A DNA stretch of 64,000 nt from Cyclobacteriaceae bacterium (GCA_028278225.1 JANQEU010000045.1:62001-126000); one strand, 5' to 3'. Positions 46,001 to 53,140 are shown, counted from the first letter of the stretch. Made by a program: numbers and translations. Notes: generated by a model from the sequence alone, not told the origin.

Positions 46001-47083
46001 TTAATCCAGTTTAATATAACTCTCAATATTACCTTTTTCCGAAAGTAAGATCGCAATATTCCTTGTCGAAGGGAAATAGGCCATTATAATTACCAAAACA
46101 GAGATGATCGGTACCGAAAGCAGCATTCCTATTATTCCCCAGATAGCTCCCCAGAATGAAAGTGAAAGGATAACTACCAATGGGCTCAGATTCAATGTTT
46201 TACCCATTATGCGCGGTTCGATGTAGTTTCCAACAGTGATTTGGATAAGCTCGACGGTGATAAATACCCATAGAAAAGGCAAAAAAGCAGCGAACTGAAA
46301 AACCGCAAAGAATGATGGCAACAGGGTTGCCACGAGGGATCCGATATAAGGGATGAAGTTGAATAAAAAAATCAAAAATGCCCAAAGACCTGCGAAATCA
46401 ACTCCTATTATTAACAATGTAAAATAACTCAATGCTCCTGTCACCAGGCTGACAATGAATTTTACTGTAAAATAGGCATTAATGGATTTTGATATTCGCT
46501 TGACAATGTTTGAAAATCTACCTTTCCGGTCTCCCCGCTCAAACATGGCCTCCACCTTCAAAGGCATGAAGTTTTCCTCGATCAGGAGGAAGATCACATA
46601 AACAAGTACCAGCGCGAAATTCCCTATCAGCCCACTGACAACATTGAGTGTATCGGTAGCCATCTTCTGTACATCAAAGTCCACACGGGAGATCTGCTCT
46701 TCCAGGAATGTGTCAATATTTTGAATGCCGGTTATCTCGGTAACGTTGGCCAGCAAGGAGCTCCAGTTCTCATTGTACTCCGGTGACTTATTGATGATCA
46801 GGTTTACATTATACGATATCAGTTCAAATACCCCCCATAAAATCGCAAAAGTCAGAAGAATGGAAATGAGGCCCGTAAGCCATTTGGGTATTGTCCAGCC
46901 TTTGAACCTTATCCTGCCAATGAGATTTCTTATACCCCTGATCACATACCATACTACCAGGGCCAAAATGAATGGTTGTATGAGGCTTCGGAAATATATG
47001 AGGGCAAAGACGACCAGCCCGACGATGATGAGCCAAAATGCGGTTTGTGGTACTCTGCTACTTTGCGTCATTATCAAATTCAC
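46001..47083 (-). CDS. AI-2E family transporter
   Basis: 360 residues with about eight membrane spans. The C-terminal half carries the family signature (GALSYFTLLIIGVDFAGLWA and FIPYIGSLVATLLP). A start four codons inside (MTQSSRVPQTAFW) is an alternative. AI-2E/PerM proteins include the proposed AI-2 exporter TqsA and sodium/proton antiporters; the substrate cannot be assigned. A hairpin with a U-tract sits 50 bases before the start codon on the same strand and could attenuate its expression. Confidence 0.9.
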   Translation of the reverse strand: MNLIMTQSSRVPQTAFWLIIVGLVVFALIYFRSLIQPFILALVVWYVIRGIRNLIGRIRFKGWTIPKWLTGLISILLTFAILWGVFELISYNVNLIINKSPEYNENWSSLLANVTEITGIQNIDTFLEEQISRVDFDVQKMATDTLNVVSGLIGNFALVLVYVIFLLIEENFMPLKVEAMFERGDRKGRFSNIVKRISKSINAYFTVKFIVSLVTGALSYFTLLIIGVDFAGLWAFLIFLFNFIPYIGSLVATLLPSFFAVFQFAAFLPFLWVFITVELIQITVGNYIEPRIMGKTLNLSPLVVILSLSFWGAIWGIIGMLLSVPIISVLVIIMAYFPSTRNIAILLSEKGNIESYIKLD

Positions 47084-47133
47084 TTAGTGCTTACTAAGCT
47101 AAATCGAAATGACAATTAACGAATGATCAGAGC

Positions 47134-47166
47134 AAAAAAAAACGGCGATTTGTTAGAAAATCGCCG
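47134..47166 (-). terminator. Intrinsic terminator or attenuator upstream of the AI-2E gene
   Basis: On the minus strand CGGCGATTT (47166-47158) pairs with AAATCGCCG (47151-47143) around TCTAAC, followed by nine T residues (47142-47134). The stem is perfect at 9 bp. It lies in the leader of the AI-2E gene, or marks the end of a short leftward transcript. Confidence 0.7.
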
Positions 47167-47218
47167 CTCATTAAGAACCAGCTATGGAAAATAGATACTC
47201 ACTATTGATTCAAATATA

Positions 47219-47275
47219 TTATCATATGATAATTAATCAAAGCCTCAAAGGAAAAAATAATTTATCAAATGATAA
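47219..47275. promoter_or_regulatory. Duplicated TTATCA-N2-TGATAA palindrome
   Basis: TTATCATATGATAA (47219-47232) and TTATCAAATGATAA (47262-47275) share the form TTATCA-NN-TGATAA. Their centres are 43 bp apart, close to four helical turns. They lie between the AI-2E gene and the small gene at 47389, so a dimeric regulator may control either or both. The rest of the 305-base gap (47084-47388) is AT-rich and holds no other recognised feature. Confidence 0.45.
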
Positions 47276-47388
47276 TGGTGGTCATTTTTGCCGGGCAATA
47301 GATTTCAATGTATTTTCTGAACGCTTGCTTACACATCCTGACTTTCTTAGTTTAATTTTATAACGGTCAATTAAAAGGACTAACCGCC

Positions 47389-47604
47389 ATGGGAGAATTG
47401 CTTGACAAACAATACCAATTCTATCGAAAGAACAAGCAAATGCTTTTGAAAAAATATGAAGGACAATACATTGTGATCCATAATGAACAGGTCGCTGATT
47501 CTTTTGGGTCGGAAAGAGATGCATATATCTACAGTGTCCAGCATTTTCAGATTGGAACTTTCTTCATTCAGAAAGTTACGTCCGAGGATGATCCTAAAAT
47601 ATAA
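47389..47604 (+). CDS. Small DUF5678-like protein
   Basis: 71 residues. The core KKYEGQYIVIHNEQVADSFG followed by ERDAYIYSVQHF resembles small DUF5678 proteins, whose function is unknown. There is no signal peptide or membrane span. The start ATG follows AAAAGGACTAACCGCC, with a weak AAGG ribosome-binding-like stretch. It ends 34 bases before a strong bidirectional terminator, so it is probably a monocistronic unit. Confidence 0.65.
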   Translation: MGELLDKQYQFYRKNKQMLLKKYEGQYIVIHNEQVADSFGSERDAYIYSVQHFQIGTFFIQKVTSEDDPKI

Positions 47605-47638
47605 TGTCGGTTTCTGAAACATAAAGTCTTATAACAGA

Positions 47639-47662
47639 AAAACCCGTCACCTGACGGGTTTT
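47639..47662. terminator. Bidirectional terminator
   Basis: AAAACCCGTCA (47639-47649) pairs with TGACGGGTTTT (47652-47662), giving an 11-bp arm with a tight turn. It lies between the DUF5678-like gene and the convergent AhpD-like gene and can serve both directions. Confidence 0.75.
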
Positions 47663-47700
47663 CATCAATCCTACGCTCCGTAAGAGGGAGACTGTCCAAC

Positions 47701-48258
47701 TCAAACTTCTGTCAATTCTATCGCAATATCCTGTGCTTTGGGAAAGTCTATTGGGATTTGAGTCAAACCAAACAGATAGTTGGTGAATGTCACCGAAATG
47801 ACTACGGAAACTAATTCCACCAAGGCATCTTCTTTAAACCCCAGATCGAAAAACTTTTGTTTTGACTCCTCGCTTGCTCTCCCTGAGTTTTTGGAGATTT
47901 CCCTTGCAAGTGTTGTGATTGCTTTCAACCTATCATCTTTTACCGTTCCCCGCCTGATCTCAATAGTTTCCTGCTCCGTAAAACCATTCATTTTACCTAA
48001 TGCTGTATGTGCAGCCTGGCAATATTCACATTCATTGACCTGTGAAACGCTCAATTTTATCGCCTCAATCTCTTTGGCGGAAAAAATCCCGTTGCCAGCG
48101 TTACCTGAGAAAGTCAGAAAGCTGTCCAACGCATTGGAAGAATAGCCTATTACCGCATACAGGTTGGGTACGGTACCCAGTTTATTTTTCAAAACATCGA
48201 AAATAGCCTGGCTTTTTTCATCTACCTGTTCTTTTGTTGGTACTTCGATCGTATTCAT
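47701..48258 (-). CDS. AhpD-like carboxymuconolactone decarboxylase family protein
   Basis: 185 residues, all-helical. The redox motif CEYCQAAHTALG (Cys-x2-Cys-x3-His, about 77-88) with the preceding EIEAIKLSVS stretch is the AhpD-type active site. Such proteins are peroxidase-related or thiol-dependent reductases. An AraC-type regulator gene lies 97 bases upstream on the same strand, a common pairing for inducible members. Cytoplasmic. Confidence 0.88.
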   Translation of the reverse strand: MNTIEVPTKEQVDEKSQAIFDVLKNKLGTVPNLYAVIGYSSNALDSFLTFSGNAGNGIFSAKEIEAIKLSVSQVNECEYCQAAHTALGKMNGFTEQETIEIRRGTVKDDRLKAITTLAREISKNSGRASEESKQKFFDLGFKEDALVELVSVVISVTFTNYLFGLTQIPIDFPKAQDIAIELTEV

Positions 48259-48354
48259 TTTCGTTAGTTTTTAATTGATTACAACCTGAAAACGACCTTG
48301 GAATAAAAAGGTGAGTGTACATACTTCCCTGAAGTATGTAGATATTTCCTTTTG

Positions 48355-49194
48355 TCAGGAATTTTTGGATTTTTTGAAATCAAGAGGACTTAACCCGGTG
48401 CCTTTTTTAAAGAATTTTGAAAAGTGAGAAGCCGAGTCATAGCCAAGTTCAAACGCGATCTCTTTGGTTGTCTTTCCTGAAAAAAGCAGCAGTCGGCGTG
48501 CCTCGAGCAAGATACGGTTATTTATTACCTGAAGGGGTGTCCGGTTATTGTATTCCGCAAACAGGTTTGATAAAGTTTTGGGAGACTTGAAAAGCAGATC
48601 GGCATAGTCGGCAACTTTGTGCTTTTTCCGAAAATGCATTTCTACGAGGATATTGAAACGACGAATGATATCAAGATTAGTCTGGCTGAGCCGAGGATTA
48701 GCCAGATTCCTGTTTGCGAGCCTTGTGCTTTTAATGATCAGTCTTTTCAGCAGCATTTGAAGCATTTCCTGCTGAATGTGATCCCTGTTTTGGAATTCCT
48801 CCAGAAACACCTGGCGCAGTAATTCAAAACTTTTTTGTTCCGACTCATCCAGATCAATGACAGGAACTTCCGCCGAGCCATAGAACAGATAACCGTAGCA
48901 AGACACTTCCTTGTCATGATCCCGGATACAATAAAACTCCCGGTTGAATGCAAACACGACCACCCCCTCGGGTCTCAGATTTGATTGCAGTTTGTTGTGA
49001 GGTGTTAGAAAAATGATTTGATTGGAACGCAGCCGCATTGGAATACCATCGACAACCACTTCCAACATTCCTTTTTGTATCCATATGATGCGGTAATAAT
49101 CTTGCTCGTTGACAGCAGTATTCGTGTTAGCGCAACTGAAATCCGTCAGTCCCAGGAATCCGTTTTCCTTGTCCTCATGAAATGTCAATTCCAT
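48355..49194 (-). CDS. AraC family transcription regulator
   Basis: 279 residues. An N-terminal cupin-like ligand or dimerisation domain (about 1-170) precedes two helix-turn-helix motifs, with the second in TTKEIAFELGYDSASHFSKF (about 242-261). It probably controls the AhpD-like gene 97 bases downstream (inference from proximity). Effector unknown. Confidence 0.92.
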   Translation of the reverse strand: MELTFHEDKENGFLGLTDFSCANTNTAVNEQDYYRIIWIQKGMLEVVVDGIPMRLRSNQIIFLTPHNKLQSNLRPEGVVVFAFNREFYCIRDHDKEVSCYGYLFYGSAEVPVIDLDESEQKSFELLRQVFLEEFQNRDHIQQEMLQMLLKRLIIKSTRLANRNLANPRLSQTNLDIIRRFNILVEMHFRKKHKVADYADLLFKSPKTLSNLFAEYNNRTPLQVINNRILLEARRLLLFSGKTTKEIAFELGYDSASHFSKFFKKGTGLSPLDFKKSKNS

Positions 49195-49554
49195 TGAGAC
49201 ATAAACAGATTTATCCGGAATTGGTTCAGGTTATTGCTGGTGAATGGTAATGTTGTACCAGGGGCTCGTCATGGACACTCTCCCGGCCTGTAATTTTCCG
49301 GAGTAACAGGAGAAATTTATTCCACGAAGTAACATGAGGTTCTCGCTGATGTCCTGTGATATCTGATTATTTCAGACCTTACACTCCCTGATATAATTGT
49401 ACAAAATCCAAACCCATTTTCCCGCCAATGGCACAAATTTTGAGTGCTAACCATGAGAATTCAAAGTATTCCAGGGATTTCAAAATGCCCGCTGCAAGCG
49501 AAAAATATAATCACCATCAGTGCCAATGAGTCAAGGATTTAAAACACTAAAGCC
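49195..49554. other. Intergenic region without recognised feature
   Basis: 360 bases between the divergent AraC regulator and lipoprotein genes. I see no clear -33/-7 pair, long palindrome, RNA gene or coding signal. Promoters for both genes are expected here. Confidence 0.5.
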
Positions 49555-50088
49555 ATGCGACAAAAACTATTCTCTTACCTAATCATCAGCGTTCTGGGGT
49601 TAAGCTTTCCCGGATGTGAAACTGACGAGGGTAACAGTTCAGGGAAAGTTGAGTTATATCTTCTGGAAACCTACTCCAGGGTCGATGACTCAGGCCTCTC
49701 AGGTCAAATCGATGAGACTACCCTGGTAACCAAAGATTCCCCGCTGATTAATTATGCGGACTTTCTATCGTATGATTCAGCTGACCATTCATTTGTGATA
49801 TCAGATGAAGCAAAAGAAGCCGTTGAAAACCTCCAGCAATCCGTGACCGGGGTAGCATTTGCCCTCAAAGCCAATGATACCCTCATTTACTCGGGATACT
49901 TTTGGCCAAGTACTTCATCTGCAATTTGTGATTGGGTTGTCATTGATCCGATTACGGCAAGTATGGAAAACAAATTGGAAGTACGAATAGGTTATCCGGG
50001 ACCGGACTACGCTGAGGGAACTCCCGACAGGAGAAATGACCCCAGGATCATTATGATATTTGCCAGTGATGGAAAGCTGGTAAAATAA
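49555..50088 (+). CDS. Putative lipoprotein of unknown function
   Basis: 177 residues. A lipoprotein signal (SYLIISVLGLSFPGCETDEG, Cys at about 21) is followed by a beta-rich domain: KVELYLLETYSRVDDSG and later VTGVAFALKANDTLIYSGYF. I do not recognise the family. It is transcribed alone. The region right after its stop codon, in the same frame, contains a decayed coding fragment. Confidence 0.75.
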   Translation: MRQKLFSYLIISVLGLSFPGCETDEGNSSGKVELYLLETYSRVDDSGLSGQIDETTLVTKDSPLINYADFLSYDSADHSFVISDEAKEAVENLQQSVTGVAFALKANDTLIYSGYFWPSTSSAICDWVVIDPITASMENKLEVRIGYPGPDYAEGTPDRRNDPRIIMIFASDGKLVK

Positions 50089-50298
50089 CTTTCACCATAC
50101 CCCACTCTTCCAGATGCTTCGGAGAACATCGAAAGAAAGATAGGTTTGGACATGCATCATACTCCCTGTTCTGTGTGCCACAGACCAGGGAGACAGGTCG
50201 ATTTTGAGGCCAATGACCAGGTGGATATGGCCTTTTTCATTGTCCAGATCAGCGAACTACTGGGATCTATGCTGGATTTTTACCGTGATATCGAGTAG
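50089..50298 (+). pseudogene. Decayed C-terminal gene fragment carrying an in-frame repeat
   Basis: Read in one frame, 50107-50160 gives LPDASENIERKIGLDMHH and 50197-50295 gives VDFEANDQVDMAFFIVQISE and more, ending FYRDIE before a TAG. Both parts look protein-like. Between them lies a 34-base palindromic repeat that is also open in this frame (TPCSVCHRPGRQ). There is no good start codon; the only ATG is at 50152. It is probably the 3' remnant of a lost gene. The coding reading is by eye only. Confidence 0.4.
50160..50193. repeat. Palindromic repeat, copy 1
   Basis: CTCCCTG (50162-50168) pairs with CAGGGAG (50186-50192), and CTGTG (50171-50175) pairs with CACAG (50179-50183) inside it. All 34 bases are identical to 52823-52856. 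It lies inside the decayed gene fragment. Confidence 0.85.
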
Positions 50299-50410
50299 CG
50301 GACTATTTGAAATAAAGGCAAACTTTCCTGGAAAAGTTTGCACTATTACGCCGATATCGCGTTAATTTGTGTAACACGATTGTGTAACAACAACACTAAA
50401 AATAATTTGA

Positions 50411-50484
50411 GCGGGCGGCCGGATTCAAACCGGCAACCTCTCTGTACGCTAAACAGGGGCTCTATTCAATTGAGCTACGCCCGC
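50411..50484 (-). tRNA. Aberrant tRNA-like gene, formal anticodon AGC
   Basis: The acceptor stem GCGGGCG/CGCCCGC, D stem GCTC/GAGC and T arm GCCGG-TTTGAAT-CCGGC are all perfect. The anticodon arm is abnormal: CTGT-TTAGCGT-ACAG gives a loop with formal anticodon AGC, the fifth pair is a C-A mismatch, and the stretch between D and T arms is one base longer than in an ordinary tRNA of this type. Formal AGC would read alanine codons, but the G3-U70 alanine identity pair is absent (it is G3-C70). It may be a degenerate tRNA-Arg or other pseudogene. CCA is not encoded. Confidence 0.6.
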
Positions 50485-50497
50485 TACAAATTTCATT

Positions 50498-50535
50498 AGA
50501 GTCTGATCTTAGAGGGATCAGACTCTTTATTTTTT
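50498..50535 (+). terminator. Rho-independent terminator hairpin
   Basis: AGAGTCTGATC (50498-50508) pairs perfectly with GATCAGACTCT (50516-50526), followed by TTATTTTTT. It faces right and lies just upstream of the leftward tRNA-like gene. No intact rightward gene ends near it, so it may have served the decayed fragment. Confidence 0.65.
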
Positions 50536-50681
50536 AGTGCTCCATACTTTTGTATTCCGCATACTATATGAAGTTTTAAAACTTTCCAATTTTTTCACTT
50601 CCTGTTTGCAGAATAGGAGTAAATCCGCACATTTCGTCATATTCAACTCTTATCCTGCAACTCAATCTTTCAATTTCAGCC

Positions 50682-50736
50682 AAAAAAAAACGTACAAATA
50701 CCCACGAGCTGAAGTCTTCCATGGTCTATTTGTACG
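50682..50736 (-). terminator. Long leftward hairpin with nine-U tract, no associated gene
   Basis: On the minus strand CGTACAAATA (50736-50727) pairs with TATTTGTACG (50700-50691). An inner CCATG pairs with CGTGG (50724-50720 with 50706-50702, one wobble), and TTTTTTTTT (50690-50682) follows. No leftward gene ends just upstream of it. It could end a small RNA. Confidence 0.6.
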
Positions 50737-50966
50737 CCTCTTGCACTTCAATTATAATAAAAAATTTTCAATAATGTAATTGGTAATTTCCCCCTCATTC
50801 TCCACACTTACTTCAGTGATAGAAACATAATTCACTGATACTATGAGGATTATCCCCATGCTTTGAATATATAAAATAGGGATTTATTTCATGAAAATAT
50901 TTTAGAAATCCTAATAATGTGGTTGCTCTACCTCGTTGAAGGTGTTCAAAACTGTCATACTTCCGC
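50737..50966. other. AT-rich non-coding stretch
   Basis: Between the long hairpin and the RAYT-associated palindromes. No credible gene, RNA or promoter is seen. A leftward open frame overlaps it but runs through the palindromes and has no recognisable domain. Confidence 0.4.
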
Positions 50967-50967
50967 T

Positions 50968-50997
50968 CTTCCGGATGTTCCAGAGGGCATCCGGAAG
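50968..50997. repeat. Left REP-like palindrome of the RAYT unit
   Basis: CTTCCGGATG, ten-base loop TTCCAGAGGG, CATCCGGAAG. One more T-A pair extends it to 50967-50998. Confidence 0.85.
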
Positions 50998-51007
50998 AAA
51001 AGATAAG

Positions 51008-51026
51008 TTTGGATTTGCAATCCAAA
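51008..51026. repeat. Small hairpin just before the transposase
   Basis: TTTGGATT (51008-51015), TGC, AATCCAAA (51019-51026). It shares the GGATTTG core with the hairpin right after the transposase stop codon. It overlaps the longer open frame, which supports starting the gene at 51045. Confidence 0.7.
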
Positions 51027-51044
51027 AACACAGATATTTACCCT

Positions 51045-51572
51045 ATGAGTTATGCATACCGGATTCGTGATCCTCATGGGCTGTATTTCATCACATGTAC
51101 AGTCCATCAGTGGGCAGATGTATTTACAAGAAAAGAGTACATCGATATATTACTGGAAAGCCTAAGGTTTTGCCAACAGCATAAAGGACTAAAAATCTAT
51201 GCGTGGGTAGTAATGACAAATCACATACATCTAATTGTAAGAAGTGATGGAATGGGATTGAGCGACATTATCAGGGATTTCAAGAAGTTCACTTCATCGA
51301 AGATTTATAGAGCAATCGAAAATAATGATCGAGAGAGCAGAAAGAAATGGTTATTATGGTTACTCAAGAAAGAAAACAGGATTTGGTTTTGGGAAGCCGG
51401 ATATCACGGAGAAGAAATTCTGACGGAATCTTTTTGTGACACCAAAGTCCAATATATACATATGAACCCGGTTCGTGCAGGTATTGTCGAAAAAGAAGAG
51501 GAATACATATATAGCAGTTGTAGTGATTTTTATGGTACAAGAAAGGGATTGCTGGAACTGACGGAGCTGTAG
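51045..51572 (+). CDS. REP-associated tyrosine transposase (RAYT, IS200/IS605-like TnpA)
   Basis: 175 residues from the ATG at 51045; an upstream ATG at 51009 lies inside a hairpin and is rejected. The HUH motif is His60-Ile-His62 (MTNHIHLIV), and the catalytic tyrosine is Tyr137 in VQYIHMNPVRAG, the hallmark of the REP-associated branch. An N-terminal GLYFITCTVHQW and the WFWEAGYHGEEI stretch also match the family. RAYTs nick single-stranded palindromes and are thought to spread REP sequences. All key residues are intact, so it may be active. Confidence 0.93.
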   Translation: MSYAYRIRDPHGLYFITCTVHQWADVFTRKEYIDILLESLRFCQQHKGLKIYAWVVMTNHIHLIVRSDGMGLSDIIRDFKKFTSSKIYRAIENNDRESRKKWLLWLLKKENRIWFWEAGYHGEEILTESFCDTKVQYIHMNPVRAGIVEKEEEYIYSSCSDFYGTRKGLLELTEL

Positions 51573-51574
51573 GT

Positions 51575-51590
51575 CGGATTTGAAAATCCG
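51575..51590. repeat. Small hairpin just after the transposase
   Basis: CGGATTT (51575-51581) pairs with AAATCCG (51584-51590). It follows the transposase stop codon by two bases and mirrors the GGATTTG hairpin on the left side. Confidence 0.7.
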
Positions 51591-51602
51591 GTTTTATCTG
51601 TA

Positions 51603-51683
51603 CTTCGACATGCCCTTCGGAACATGTCGAAGAGCCTGGGGATATACCTCGATACTCCCAGGGAACATGTCGAAGAGCTTGGG
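51603..51683. repeat. Right REP-like cluster of the RAYT unit
   Basis: A palindrome CTTCGACATG, CCCTTCGGAA, CATGTCGAAG occupies 51603-51632. Its right arm recurs as a direct repeat: GGAACATGTCGAAGAGC at 51619-51635 and again at 51662-51678, 43 bases apart. CCTGGG and CCCAGG also form an inverted pair between the copies. Confidence 0.8.
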
Positions 51684-51690
51684 TAACATA

Positions 51691-52629
51691 TTAGTATAAT
51701 CCTAATTCACTCATTGCCCTTTCTTGTAAATCCATAAGCTTGTTTTTAGCCTCCGTGACTTGATCCACTATCGATTTAATCTCATCATCTACATTCTGGA
51801 TTACCTGCCTCTGCTTAGCTATTTGCCTATCCCTTTGAGCTTCTGATCTTCCAAACTGGAACAACTTGATTCTATCAAGTTCTTCAAGCTCTTGATTATA
51901 GGTGGTTTGTAATCTCTTTTGGTTCATCTCCAAATCATCAATGAGTTCTTGATAGTAGATTGCAGACTCAATCATTTCAATGAATGAATTAAGTTTTTCA
52001 ACTTTAGAATCAAATTCAGCTAAATAATCTTGGTAGTTAGCTGATAAGAATGACCTTGCATTACTATCAGTGTTAAATTCCTTTTGTAACACTCCTATTG
52101 AATCATGGAGATTATAATAGAATATTGGTGTCTCTGACTCCTCAGATTCCTCATATGAAAACACTAGCAAATGATTATTAAATGTTCCACCATTGAGATA
52201 GATAAAAGAGAAGGCTGGTATTAGATTGATTGATTCTGAAGAGTTTATATTAACTCTTTTCAAAAGCATATCATCTGTTTCTAGATCAAGGAAATATAGA
52301 TATGACTCATCATAAGAAATCACTATCTCTCTTATAGTTTTTAAATCTTGAGCCAATACTTTTTCAAGAGGATTTTCAATTGGTATGCTTAGTATTTTCT
52401 TGAGTGAATCAGAGTTTGATTGTCTAATTACAATTGCATTTTTATTGTCATTGAATAGAAATGCAGTTTTATCTTCTGATGAATAAGTAATTTGTTTAGT
52501 GGTCTCATCAGTGTACATAACAACGGTGTTTCCATCCTGAACATAGACAGATTCAACTTTATTCTCAGTACATGAAAATATAAGAGGAATTAAAAAAAGA
52601 ATTATGAATGATCGAGTAATCTTTCTCAT
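51691..52629 (-). CDS. AT-rich lipoprotein with C-terminal coiled coil
   Basis: 312 residues. A lipoprotein signal (ITRSFIILFLIPLIFSCTEN, Cys at about 20) is followed by a beta-rich region (about 25-180), then a long helical coiled coil (about 190-300, with MNQKRLQTTYNQELEELDRI and RQIAKQRQVIQNVDDEI). No domain is recognised. By eye its base composition is clearly more AT-rich than the neighbouring genes. It stands alone between two repeat clusters, so recent acquisition is possible. Probably outer-membrane anchored. Confidence 0.72.
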   Translation of the reverse strand: MRKITRSFIILFLIPLIFSCTENKVESVYVQDGNTVVMYTDETTKQITYSSEDKTAFLFNDNKNAIVIRQSNSDSLKKILSIPIENPLEKVLAQDLKTIREIVISYDESYLYFLDLETDDMLLKRVNINSSESINLIPAFSFIYLNGGTFNNHLLVFSYEESEESETPIFYYNLHDSIGVLQKEFNTDSNARSFLSANYQDYLAEFDSKVEKLNSFIEMIESAIYYQELIDDLEMNQKRLQTTYNQELEELDRIKLFQFGRSEAQRDRQIAKQRQVIQNVDDEIKSIVDQVTEAKNKLMDLQERAMSELGLY

Positions 52630-52822
52630 ACTGGTTTCAGTTTGGTTTAAGTACTAATTTAAGAATTAACTGTTGAAAAACAGGAAATGTCAGTTATTTA
52701 TAATAGTATTCATTAAATTAGTAAAGCTTAAACGGAGCCTAATGAATATTCTGATACAGAAAGGCAGTACATTAAAGGTTTAAATTATTTAGGATTTTCT
52801 CAATGAGTAAACTAGAAGATTT

Positions 52823-52914
52823 TACTCCCTGTTCTGTGTGCCACAGACCAGGGAGATGGGTTTAATTTCCATACCTCCTACCAAGGTCTGTGGCACACAG
52901 ACCTGACCTTGGTA
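52823..52914. repeat. Palindromic repeat, copies 2 and 3 in opposite orientation
   Basis: 52823-52856 is identical over 34 bases to copy 1 at 50160-50193. A second, inverted copy of its core (GTCTGTGGCACACAGA, the reverse complement of TCTGTGTGCCACAGAC) lies at 52886-52901 within a larger hairpin TACCAAGG/CCTTGGTA (52879-52886 with 52907-52914). Two inverted copies in tandem resemble a BIME-type REP doublet. Confidence 0.82.
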
Positions 52915-52934
52915 TCTGAGCTCATTATTCAAAT

Positions 52935-52963
52935 GAAAAAAGCTCGGAACCGATCCGGGCTTT
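52935..52963 (-). terminator. Terminator of tRNA-Leu(CAA)
   Basis: On the minus strand AAAGC-C-CGGA pairs with TCCG-A-GCTTT with one mismatch, followed by TTTT. It lies directly after the tRNA 3' end. Confidence 0.6.
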
Positions 52964-52965
52964 CG

Positions 52966-53047
52966 TACCAAAGGTGGGAATCGAACCCACACTCCCGAAG
53001 GAACACGATTTTGAGTCGTGCGCGTCTACCAATTCCGCCACTTTGGC
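52966..53047 (-). tRNA. tRNA-Leu(CAA)
   Basis: The minus strand reads an acceptor stem GCCAAAG/CTTTGGT (a G1-U72 wobble at the end), a D arm GCGGAATTGGTAGACGC, anticodon stem CACGA/TCGTG with loop CTCAAAA (anticodon CAA, reading UUG), a long variable arm typical of leucine tRNAs and T arm GTGGG-TTCGATT-CCCAC. CCA is not encoded. Confidence 0.95.
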
Positions 53048-53110
53048 ATCTACTCTTATAAATATATCGAATTGATAACCCTCAAAATAATATCAGCGCA
53101 CTCGTGCGCG

Positions 53111-53129
53111 CCTGCCTGCCGCAGGCAGG
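53111..53129. repeat. Perfect palindrome inserted in the tRNA-Leu fragment
   Basis: CCTGCCTGC, C, GCAGGCAGG. It sits between the D-arm remnant and the anticodon-stem remnant of the tRNA copy. Confidence 0.85.
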
Positions 53130-53140
53130 TCTACCAATTC

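Larger units (their letters stand above)
50967..51683 (+). mobile_element. RAYT unit with REP-like palindromes on both sides
   Basis: The transposase gene is bracketed by palindromes of identical geometry: 10-base arms around a 10-base loop at 50968-50997 (CTTCCGGATG/CATCCGGAAG) and 51603-51632 (CTTCGACATG/CATGTCGAAG). A short hairpin with a GGATTTG core lies on each inner side (51008-51026 and 51575-51590). The element limits are approximate, because REP-associated transposases usually lack defined ends. Confidence 0.65.

Noticed and set aside
50570..50722. Leftward open frame of about 49 codons starting in the loop of the hairpin at 50691-50736
   Set aside because: It looks faintly protein-like, but its start lies in a terminator hairpin and it has no upstream signal.
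50537..50779. Rightward open frame of 80 codons in the accessory region
   Set aside because: The translation is low in complexity, it runs through a strong hairpin, and it lies directly after a terminator.
50813..51031. Leftward open frame of 72 codons
   Set aside because: It passes through two palindromes of the RAYT unit and has no recognised domain. It could be a remnant but cannot be supported.
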